From Chondrosia reniformis (Eukaryota > Porifera > Demospongiae > Chondrillida > Chondrillidae): DNA of 64,000 nt. Within the stretch, counting starts at the first letter, position 1, and every line of letters starts with the position of its first letter. Under the pieces are notes generated by a model. The model saw nothing but the letters and a program-made list of their open reading frames with translations. It was not told the origin of the DNA and did no database searches. The stretch is from contig OX359195.1 of the NCBI GenBank assembly GCA_947172415.1, forward strand, positions 4,501,501-4,565,500, given 5' to 3'. Positions 37,401 through 49,400 of the stretch are shown here, piece after piece. The position numbers were made by a program, and so were the translations under genes.

Positions 37401-40400
37401 CGAGCAAAACCTCGACTGAAGCAGCTCATTGGGGCAGGTAAATCCACGATAGCTCATTAGCTAGCTGCTATGAACACAATAGTATTTCATTATACTCTGA
37501 AGCCAGTTTCTCTGGGGGGGCAGTTGCCCCCCTTGCCCCATAGCTAGGTGCGGCCCTGTAAATAGTCGAGGCATCATCATTGAAAATATTTAAGTCGCGA
37601 CTCCAAGCATCATTACTGAACTAACATTGTTATTCAAAACACTTGTTTCATCATTTTTCGATATGACTTTTTATTATTATTTAAATATGCTTGACTCATC
37701 CTTAGATTCCTATATATATTTCTTTTGCTGGGAAGCAGGTTTATAGGCCTTTTATGTAACCCATTCCTTTTTGGGATAAAATTATTTTCAATTCAATTCA
37801 AATTCAATCTAGATGATGACTGATTCTCGGTAGAGTCGACAATTTCAAAAAAGTAAACGCTCCTGATATCATAACACTTCCACCACCATGTTAGACGGTT
37901 GGCTGAATGTAACAAAGGATTCAATGCCTCACTTGAGTTCCTACGAACATAGGTACGTCAGTCGCTCTTATATAAATAAAATTTTGATTCATCTGAAAAG
38001 ATGATTTTATCCCAGTCTTTGACTGTCCAATCTTTGTAGTCAAGGGCAAATTGCAGACACGTTTTTCTGTTAGCAGCGCTTAGAAAAGGTTTCCATCTTG
38101 CAATTCTCCCATGCATCCCGAAGTCAGCCAATGTTCTCTTCACTGTTGACACGGAAACAGAAATGCCATAGTTTATATTCAGCTCATCTATGATGGATGT
38201 AGCAGGGCGAAATCTATCACGTATTAGATTGCATAAATGTAATAGTATGGTCTTTGCTCTGTCAGTGAGCTTTTTGAACGTCCACATTTAGGTTGATCTT
38301 CCACTGTGCCTGTCTTTTCATATTGTAGGAGCAAATGTCTCACGCAAGTGCGGCAACAGCCAACCTGAGGAGAAACCTGGTGTTGAGAAACACCCTGCTC
38401 TGTAAGGACAATAATACATGATGCGTCAATGAGAGTTAGTTTTACCATAATTTTCACTCTAATGTTTCGTAGCAATTCAGTAGAGGCGGCGGGAAAACAG
38501 TTGATAGCATATATTTGTTTGCTTTCGTGGATATACATAAATATAACATAGCGACTTTCTCAAAGGAAATGAAGAGTGCTTACCAACGCCATTTAAAATA
38601 TTGCGTAAGTGGAAAGTTTCTTTTGAGCGCCTTTGTATATATTCATGATCTTAATGATTGAGGACGCTTATGCGTCCTGAACATTATCAATAACGATGGA
38701 AAAGCTTTGTTAACTAAAGCTTCCTGAACACTGCCATCTGCAAAACAATGTATCGACGTATAAATTGTTATAATAGTAGCCAAAGAAACCGTATTATAGC
38801 TATATTAATGTATAAATTAAGTGTTATAATAGTTGTGTATGAACCCATATTATATATATGTGACCGTCCATGCGAAAAGGGGCATTTTCGCGTATGCAAC
38901 GGAAATTGCGTTTTTGATATCATTGCAAAGGGCTTCCGTAGTACTAGCGAATGGTGTAATCGGAAGTATCACAGCTGTTACAGATCCGACTTACGACACT
39001 TTGAAACAGAACTGTTGCCAAACGCAATATGTAAAACAGCTTTACTTCCGTTTAGTTAATAAAATGATGACATCATTGATTGTGCAATCTCAAGCAAATC
39101 AAATCAAAACTATCGAAATATAATGATATACACTGTTCCATGTATAGAACAAAATGGTGTATTTCCGGTAGCTTCTATTCAATATGATCAGATTTATCGC
39201 ACAAAGAAGACCGAAATAATGACGGTGACATTGGGAAAGGTTAGAGTAACAAATATTTAATGATATTAAAAGAAAATCGCACTTTTGACTATATTGTGCC
39301 TCGACGTTTTTAAAATGCCCGTATTAAACATATTGCTACAGCGCCAATATGCCCCTTTTCGCATGGACGGTCACATGTATATATGCAAGTTAAATAAAAA
39401 CATTCAAAAATGAAGTTAAAAGTAGGGATGACACTATGACAGTGATTGGCACATCTAGAAAAAGTAATGAAACAAGAAAGTGATCATATGGTTAGGCTAA
39501 CATTGCAGAAGTGGCATATTGAAACTTAACTATACACATCACTTCTATGTTTGGGCACATCATGGATATACTAGAAGTAGGTATCGATGTACCCAAACAT
39601 AGAAGTAATGTGTATAGTTAAGTTTCAGTTTGTTTTGAAAGTTTTATTGGTGAAAACTCGAAATAAAGTAGAAGAATAGACAATATAATCAAGAGCTCTA
39701 AAATAAAAAAATGGCGTCCAAAAAGATCCCAAACTTGTCAAATAAGTCTTCTACCGTTCTTTAACATTCAGTTTAGGATATTAAAGGGTCCATAATCGTT
39801 AAGAATACGACTATATATAGGCCCTGCAAAGTGACTAAGTAATTCGATTGCGGGGGGCGGCAGTACCACGCGTTGAAATCTAGGGTAGCCTATTCCCTAG
39901 TTTGGAAACATTCATGACGATTTAGTACTTTTATGTACCTGTGTAAGTTCGCATGTTAGCGCTAGTTCATTTGAAAAAAGAAAAAGAAGAAAAAATGAGG
40001 AATTTCAGAATTTGGCCTATTTTGGCCACTTTGCGAAGGTTTGTAGAGCATCGAAACATGTTTTGGCGTTTAGAAAAGCTCGAATACAAGCAAAAAACCT
40101 ATTGCTGTTGATTTATTATGTGTTAATTGATAATACATTGAATAGGGCGGTCATGTTTTTTTCGGCAATCCCTACTTAGAGAGTACTGCCGTATCTCTGA
40201 TATATATATATCTTTCTGTAACATGAAGCCATACAACATAATCGGCAAATGAAAACAATATAAGGGTCCTAAAATGATTGCTCTTGTATTCATACTAAAC
40301 TAATTTTTTATGACATTTTGCATTATCCAATTATATAGTTAAGCCTTGATTCGCAGAGAAATGGAGCCCTAAATTGAAATTGTGCCTATATAACAAGTAG

Positions 40401-43400
40401 TTCGAGTTTAAAAACTCGTGGAGCTGCCCCCCCCCCCCCCCCCGAATTTACTCGAACTACTTGGCCGCATCGTTGGGCTTTGATATACTATTCTTAATCC
40501 TAACGATTGAGGACGCTTAAGTGTCCTGAAAATTATAAATAGCTACAGAAAAGCTTCGTTAACTAAAGCTTCCTGAACGCCGCCATTTGCAAAAACGATG
40601 TATTGACATATAAATTAAGTGTTACAATAGTTGCTTATGAACTCGTATTATACATATATTGACATATAAAATGTGTTATAATACTTGCGTATGAACTCGT
40701 ATTATATATATCCGTAACATGAAGCCATACATAAATCGCGTTATGAAAATAGAGGGGGCTGCCATAGGCAGCCCCTAAAAATTAAATCACAGCTCATCAG
40801 AGCATTTTACACACAGAACTTTCTAAGGGGTCATACATTAGCTCCAATTTAGATAACTTGTAACTGGCATTGCATATATAGTGAACCCTCAATTAACGGA
40901 CTCTTCGAGGAACTACCGGTCGCTTTACAACGTCCATCAGTCAGTCACGGAATAGCCGTCCTATGCTAGTAATACATTAGCAATCTTCTATAGTGGACAC
41001 TCTAAATTCCGTCCAACGGATATTAAATATTCCCCAAATACGAATGTACGTACTGAAATTCTCTCTATAAGCGGACACATGCATGGGCAGCAATCAATAT
41101 AGCATTGGCAAGAAACTATATATACTATGAAATACAAATCATTAAATAGAATAAGGATTTCTTCTAAATGTGTGGAACTTATCTTTAAGATGGTACATCT
41201 TTCGACTCCTTGAGTGTCTAAAAAACGCAGTTTGGCTTTAGAAATCTTTTGGTCGAATGTTTCCACCCTGACAGTTGCTAATGAAGACCCTCGGGGTCAA
41301 AACATTCGCCCAAAGATTTCTAAAGTCAAACTTTGTTTTTAGACACAAAAAGAGTCGAAAGATATAGACAATTAGTCTGAATTGCCTAAAAGTTCCTTTG
41401 CATGATCCATATAAACGTTTAGGCAGCTACATTTGTAATAACAAGGAATTTCTAAACTCAAATCTGATGCTGTAATTTTATCTGTAATAACACATTTGTA
41501 ATTAATTATAACATTGTAGCCTTAATTATTATGATGTTGTTGATGGCAATTATTGTGAAATTTATGGTTGAGGTGAAACTTTCCGACTTAAGGACACCTC
41601 CATTCAAAGGACAAATACTGGTGCGCCAGCCCGTCCTTTGGATGGCAAGTCCACTGTATATGTACGTATCCTATTAGTCATGGAAGACCTAACTCACTTC
41701 CATCATCAAATTGGGTAGCATGTTCCAGCTGTTTGACAGTAATATTATTGTGGTAGCTGTTATACTTTAATGACTGAGGTTCACATTTTCCAACCAAATC
41801 TTTTCCCTTTCCCTTCAAGCCTTCTTCTGTCTGACCTTGACTTGGGAGTTCTTGCTCCCATGCTTTGCAATCAGTATCTGGATCAGAGGATAGAAAGCTA
41901 CCAACTGATTCTCTTGACTGACTATGAGTTTGTGGACTTGAAGAAGGAGATGACGAAAGAGAGCTGTTTGGTTCTGAAATGATATCTAAAGAATCTCCCT
42001 TGTTCTGAGAAGGTACAGAGTCCCCATGATTTCCAACTCCAGCATTACCATCATGATAATTTGGACTTGGTATCAACTTCTTAGACTTTTGTTCTTCAGA
42101 TGCTGAGGAATACTTTTTTGATCCCTGTTTACCTGTGCCAACTACAGATTTGTTCGATTTAACTTTCACTGGATCACTAAAATGATTAGGTTCATCTCCC
42201 TTTTGTGCCCTACATAAGGGAGCACAGCAATACATGAATACATACGTTAACCATTATTAAATTCAAAAGTAAAATCAGAGAGTGCAGTAGAAGTTTTAAG
42301 TAGGAATAGCCAAAAAACATGGCTGCCAAATTGAATGTATTATCAAGTAACACCTAATAAATCACCAAGGAAGCTATTTTCGGTTATATTCGGTTATTTA
42401 CAGCCGTTCATGCACACTTTTCTAAATGCCAAAACATGTTTCGATGGTTAACCAGGAAAGGTGCATTTCTGAAATTCATTTTTTTATCTTCTTCTTTTTT
42501 CAAATGGACTAGCGCTAGTATGCAAACTTATTCGGGCACATACAAGTTATAAATCGTAATAAATGTTTCCGAACTTGGAAATAGACAGCCCTAAGTCCGA
42601 ATGCATTCTACATAAAGCATGTTAAGTGTGAAAAGCGAAAGTTGTGATATTTTCAGCCACCATTTTTAGACAAGAGAAAATGGTTTTTGGCATATTTTTA
42701 CGGTATTTCGAGATTTTTGCTGAGAAAACTTTCAAAACTATTTAGAAGAAGTAATTTTAACAAGAAAAGGGGGATTAAAAGTAAATCGAAACATTTACAA
42801 AAATGATGTTAGAAGTTAGAATGGCAGTGTTCACCAGTGTCAGACTAGTACATCTGCAATCAAGACAGTTATTATATGATAAGGTAGCCAATCATACTGA
42901 AGTTGCATACTGAAATTTGAAGTAACTTAACCATACGCTTCTGTTTTAAGGCGCCCCATTTCCACTTCAGCTTGGTGGGCCGAAACACAGAAGTGTATGG
43001 TTAAGTTACTTAAATTTTAGTATATTCCATTCTACCTTCCAGTATATTCCATTCCGCCATTCCTACTTCTAACATCATTTTTATAAATGTTTTTTATTTA
43101 CTTAGAATAAGGGGTAAAAAGGTTCCTGCTCAAAGGATTTCAGATGCCCTTTTATACCCAGCTATATTTAAGTAGCTTATATCTACTTGTATTCTTCTAG
43201 TACACGATTACATTTGTTCCCAATGGAGTTTGTTTCTAACAAGAGCTGAGAGAGAGAGAGTCACTGAACATAATTATAGCCAGGATCATTTTGGTTGTTT
43301 CTCAATTACACCCCATACCCTCCCTCAAAAACAACATGGGATGGGAAAGTGGATCTGAAAGACAGATTTTGCAAGCAATTTTATATTTACGAAAGGTATC

Positions 43401-46400
43401 CTTAATGGAACCTTAAATATGTTTCATTTTTTTAATTATATGAAAGAGGCTAGAAAAAGTAAAAGTGGTGGGGGAGAATGGAGGATATGCTAATAAAGCT
43501 CGATATTCCAATGTCATTTTTAACTAATAATGATTGTAACACTACAAAGAAAGTTGTTAAGTGTAAATGGATCACAAATGAGCAAGCAAGGTGGCAAAAT
43601 AGAGTACAAAGAGAACCAAAGTTTAATTTTTACAGAATATTTGATTTTAGATGCCTCCGCCTAGCTGATTGTATCAATCTCAGATCAACATGTAGCTTCC
43701 TGAGTAATTTAAATGGTGGTACCTTACCACTAAGAGAAGAGACTGCCAGGTTTGCTAATGAATCAAGAGAAGAAAGATGGTGGAGAGTCTGTGATGATCA
43801 AAATGAAATTGAAGATACAATCCATTTTCTTGCATCTTGTCCTGCATTATAAGAGGAAAGGCAGGAAATTTTAGACCATCTACACCGGGACGTCGTATCC
43901 TTTACATCCAGTAGTCATCTGGCTGTGTGCTTGGCTGCCGCTACTGTAGCAAATGCATCCATTGCTAATAAATTGAGGACGCTTTTTAAAGTGAGATTCG
44001 AAAAATGTTTGTAACTTTATGGCAAGAAAGAGAATTTTATTTCTGAATCGACTTAATTTAATGAAGCATATTATATACACTCTCATAATTTAGCTATTAA
44101 AATGTAGGCATAAAATATAGCTATAGTAATTAGATATGCATTTGGGTGTATAGCTTATTAATTAGATAATTCTTATTTAAGTATGGTAGTGGTTAATTTG
44201 CTAGGGATAATTTACTGGAAAATGAATTGCTGTTTGTATGTATGTTAGTAAATGGCATGTACTGTATCCTTGTCAAATCCACAGTATTTAATACCAAAGA
44301 TGAGTTATTATCAGAGAGTACAGTAGTACTCTCTAAGTAGGAATGGCCGGAAAAAAATGGCCGCCCTATCCAATGTATTAGCAAGCAACACCTCATAAAT
44401 CGCCAACGAAGCGATTTTCGGTTATATTCGGTTATTTGCAGCCATCAATGCACGCTTTCCTAAATGCCAAAACATGTTTCGATGCTCTACTCCTACTATA
44501 GCATTCAAAAAGTGGCTAACTAGGAATAGACCCATTTCCAAAATTCATTATTTCTTCTTCTTTTATTGAATAGACTAGTGCTAATATGCGAACTTATGAG
44601 GGCATGTACAAGTTATAAATCGTCATAAATATTTCCAAACTAGGGAATAGACAGCCCTAAATCTGAATGTGCTCTACAAGAAACATGTTAATTGTGAAAA
44701 GTAAAAATTGTGGTCTTCTCGGATGCCATTTTTTAATTAAGAGATCTTGTCAAAGACGTTATTTCGAGATTTTCGTCAAGAAAACTTTCAAATCAATTTA
44801 AAACAAGTAATATTAAGAAAAAAAGGGGGAATACAAGTAAATTAAAAACATTTACAAAAATGATGTTAGAAGTAGGAATGGCAGGGTTCACTAATACATC
44901 TGCAAAAAGTATCGAAACAAGACACTGATTATATGATAAGGCTAATCATACAGAAGTTGCATATATACTGAAATTTAAGTAACTTAACCATACACTTCTG
45001 TGTTTGGGCGCACCATTCAGGTTAGTGTGATTAGCCTTATCATATAATCAGTGTCTTGTTTCGATACTTTTTGCAGATGTATAGTGAACACTGCCATTTT
45101 TACTTCTAACATCATTTTCGTAAATATTTATTATTTACTTGTATATATAGGGTTTAATCATGTCCTTAACATAAGCTATAGCTATATATTAAAGAAGATG
45201 GCACATATATTCTTAATCTACAACCAGCCAAATTACGAAGCTTGTTGAGATCTAGGATGCATGAGGAGAATGATCAACAAAGAATTCCTATTTAGCTATA
45301 CAAACATAATATATAATTTCATACCCACTCCATCCTCTATTCCACAGGAAGACATCATCACAGCTGCTGAATCCCTAGTCAGAGCACTCCCTGGACCACT
45401 TGGTGACCAACTAAGGGGTGAGATCCAGCAGTGTCTGTCCAAGGCTGAGGTACCAAGTTCAAACTTGACCAAAAGTCAGCAGAGAGATGCAAGGAGCTTA
45501 GGTCTGATCCTAACACCATCCTACTTCCTGCTGACAAGGGTAACACCACTGTCTTTATGGACAAAAATGAATAGGAGTGGAAAATGAGGGATCTTTTGGA
45601 TGATGATAGCTATCAACCAATTACGAAGAATCCCGCCATGAAGATAGAACAGAGGGTCACCAATGTTCTACGTTCACTAGAGAAAGCTGGCAAAATTCCT
45701 AATGATCTCAGGAAGAGGGTCCAGAACCAACACAGCTCCACACCTCAGCTGTATGGACTACCCAAGATATACAAAGCGGGTCAACCACTAAGACCTATTG
45801 ATTCCTCAATTAATTCTCCCACATACAATCTCTTCAGGTACTTGGCCGGGGTACTATCTACCTTTGGGTAACACCCAATCCTTTGTCAAGAATTTGGTGG
45901 ATTTTGTGAAGAAGATCAGAGGAATGCCTGTGAACGACCAAGATAAGTTGATTATCTTTGACGTCAAAAACTTATTCGCCAAGGTACCCATAGATGTTTC
46001 CCTAATGACTGAACACAAGCAGGTGGTCCAAATGGAAGATGTGAACAATGGTCTTGCTGTTCACACTTTCAGGATAGGCCAGCTATTGCTTGGGACCAGG
46101 CCATAATTGCTGACAGGGGAACAAACTGGCATAGGAGGAGAGTCAAGGAAGCACTAAGGATCCAGCAATGTCAGGTTAGAATGAACCTAGACCAAGTAAT
46201 CATTCTACAGCATTCCTGGAAATGTTTTTATGCTTCCTCTTCCTCTCCTCCGGTTGAAGATCATGTGACAGTAAGTGTGGAATATGTGACAGGAACTGAA
46301 AAAGACAGGAAAAGGTGTCTATAAAAGGACCACTCAAGAAATCCTATCCATTAGCGGCGGAAGAAGACCCTCAGGGTCGAAACGTCCAATCAGAGGATTT

Positions 46401-49400
46401 ACCAAGACAAGCTGCATTTTCAGACGCTCAAAGAGTCAAAAGATGTACCATCTTAAAGAAGATTGCAATGTCCGGTCTGGACAACCGACCCAAAAAGTAC
46501 TGTACATACGTATTTATAAGTACAAACCTGATGGACCAAAATTATGTCATATTTTCTTTAAACAACCCAACTAGTGCTAATGTATTCCTGAATGTATGAA
46601 TGTCTATTTCAATTTTCAAGTAGAAAGATTAAAATGGTCACCTCCAAATGATAAAAAAGAGCGTTAAAATAAAACATTTACGGTACGCGTCAAAAAAAGT
46701 AACGATGAAACGAAAAAAGTAAACCAATAACCGACATGACTATATAGGTTTAATCGAGAAGCGAAAAATGGAAACATCAAGAATTTATCCGTAAAACGAT
46801 TAGAGTCAAATGTTAACCGAAACAACGTAAGAGAAAACGACAAAGCTAACCGATAATTATGAAGATTGGCTAACGTTTAGTTAATTAGAAGAATGAATAA
46901 TTATAGAATAAACGACAAATGCTTAAACAGAAAGCGACAATTTCTAAACCGTCAAACAATGATCACTTTGCTACTTTCTGTTTACTCTTATCCACTAAAT
47001 GAAGACTGATTATCTGAGAAACGGCATTACGGTTACCTTTTTTATGCGTATTGTAATGTTATCGAACCATTGCAGTTACAAGTGTGTAAGTGTAACTTTG
47101 GCACCACAAATGAGATATCTTCCAGCTGCAGTGCCCAAAGGCAAGTGGATGTAGATGTTACTTTATTACTAATCTCTTGTCTGTAATACTTTACATCACC
47201 ACTAAATAATTCACTGTAAATGGAATACAACTCTTACCACTGAGCAGAAGCTGGCAGAGCCGACTCTGGATCTCCTACTTCAGGAATAAAATTGAACTAA
47301 AGAAAAGAGAAAATAAATAACTTCCATACAACACACAATTTGATCATGCACGTACGTAAGTGCACACCTGTCTGTATTATTCACATCCCTATAACTAAAA
47401 CACAGTCACAAAGTGAAAGGATCGAAGAATTTGTATATACAATGGCTTCCTTAAAAGGAACAAGCTGATTCTGTTCTTTATACTCTATGGAGGTTATACT
47501 GCAACTTGTTTCTAATTCTACTTAGGGGCTATCTTAATAAATACCAGTAAGACTACTTACTTGTTTTGGAGAGACATTTCTTTCAATCAGTGGCATTTTA
47601 ATTCTTACTAAATTTTGTAAACTAATCAGTTTTAAACTTTCAACAAAAATACCCTAAATCCTATGTTTTGTGCATGGAAAAGATGCATGAATTCAAGTAA
47701 TAAGTCAATTATGTAATGACATCACGGAAGTTGGTACAAAGGGTGTTATCGAGGTGTTGCAGATAGCAATGGTTAAGGGTTTCGCTGAGTTATACTGACT
47801 TAAAGCAGGAACCTTCCGTGACAGTTAACATACAAAAACACCCTTCACGACACATTATCGAATTATGCAATCATTATAATATTAGAACTGTTGAATGACC
47901 CTAATCACCTTCCATGATAAATTTCTTTCAGATTAACCATACACCAAATTTAGCGGTAGAGCAATACCCATAGTAAATTATACAATTGAATTGGTATCTA
48001 CGTATCTAAAGATGTTTTAGATACGTAGATACCAATTCAATAACAATTACATGTACTTTTAACCTGTTTGCTTAAGAGTTTCTTAAATGTTGGGCAAATA
48101 AAAAAACTCCTGGGGCACCTGGACACTCCAGACATGAACTACTTGCTGGTTTTAAAATGTCAGGTTTTAACATATGGATAAATAAAAAAAACATTTACAA
48201 ATGAAATTAAAAGTAGGAATGGCAGTGCTTCCAACAGTCACTAGCATATCTGGAAAAGTAATAAAACAAGGGATCATGTGACATGGATAATCATACATGT
48301 GGCATTTATATATACACTGAAATTTAAGCTTAACCATAGACATCACTTCCATATGTTGGGGCACATCGGAATAGCTGAAGTAGGGATGGTGCACCCAAAC
48401 ATGGAAGTGATGTATATGGTTAAGTCACTTAAATTTCAGTATATGTGCCACTTCTGTTTGGTTATCCTTGTCACATGATCCCTTTCTTGTTTTGTTACTT
48501 TTCCAGATGTGCTAGTGACTGTTGGAAGCACTGTCTCCCCTACTTTCTACTAAAACAGTGAAGATGTAGGGATGGCACAGAAATTATAGAAACAAGAAAG
48601 GGATGTTAAAGAGTGAAGCATTAGCTGTGCATGAATCATACAAGGAAGGGTACTGCAACATCTCCCTACATCTGGCAACATTGGTAGAGGAACTGGGGCA
48701 GATGAAGCTGCAGTCCCCTAACATGTGTACTCCACAAAAAGACATGCAGTGAAATTATAAGTGTAAAGGCTGCAAATTAGTATAGGGAAGTAGGACATAG
48801 AGGTCACAATTACGTATGTTACACATACGCATGCTCTGAGTAAAATTTAAAAGGCTCAAAGGAATATAACATTTGTTCGCAAAGGCTATCTGTATGGTGG
48901 TATATGTACATGAGAAGAATAGGCGTAGACACTATGCATTTTCTAGTGGGAAGCACACCATACAAAATGCTGCCAGATGTAGGGATATGGTGCAACATCA
49001 TTGTTTGTATGATTCATGCACAGCTAATGCTTCACTGTTTAACATCCTTTCTTGTTTCTGTACATTTGGGCACATTGGAATAGCTGAAGTAGGAATGATG
49101 ACAATACATATATATAGGCTGATGCATAACTTTTACTTACCCCTGAATTGGGCCTCTTACTCCTGCAAGTAAAACAGGAAAACAGAATAAAGAGATTCAC
49201 TGAATGATGATGGCATACACCAATTTCCAAGGGCAATGCAATGTGTCAAATATTTAAAAATGTATGAATACAGACAACAGTCTACTTTTTAAGAACAACA
49301 TACAACCAATGGGAACACATTAAAACCAAACCTACAATAATATTAATATATACCAATGATAAATTGGCAGCAACCATTTCAATTTACCATTATAAACACA

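Larger units (their letters stand above)
34452..37812 (+). mobile_element. CR1/L2-type LINE with AP endonuclease and reverse transcriptase
   Basis: The first frame (34452-35108, 218 codons) contains a 2A-like motif and the start of an endonuclease ([27 protein letters not shown]). After frameshifts the RT follows: motif [17 protein letters not shown] near 36120, [12 protein letters not shown] near 36310 and the catalytic [10 protein letters not shown] near 36395. Later domains run to about 37100. The 3' end is a CAATT-type short repeat (37770-37812) typical of L2/CR1 tails. Stops and a probable deletion near 35.3-35.7 kb make it inactive. It is inserted in the Tc1 transposase. Confidence 0.88.
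33864..38635 (-). mobile_element. Tc1-like DNA transposon split by a LINE
   Basis: The ends CAGTGGCACTCAGAAGAAAC and (inverted) CAAAGGCGCTCAAAAGAAAC are terminal inverted repeats of about 28 bp, flanked by TA at 33862-33863 and 38636-38637. Its own transposase is on the minus strand in two pieces, 38538-37813 and 34408-34016, separated by a LINE of about 3.4 kb. It sits in CNOT4 intron 8. Confidence 0.9.

Noticed and set aside
41770..41982. Plus-strand open frame
   Set aside because: It is antisense to CNOT4 exon 8, which has splice sites and phase support.
44311..45141. Helitron assignment for the ~800-bp family
   Set aside because: The short terminal palindrome resembles a Helitron 3' hairpin, but I see no CTRR end, no TC start and no A/T target, so I left the family unassigned.
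47282..47296. Alternative acceptor for CNOT4 exon 7 at gaagtag
   Set aside because: It would join exon 5 in a frame that does not continue into exon 8; the ctttag acceptor with the 22-nt exon fits all phases.
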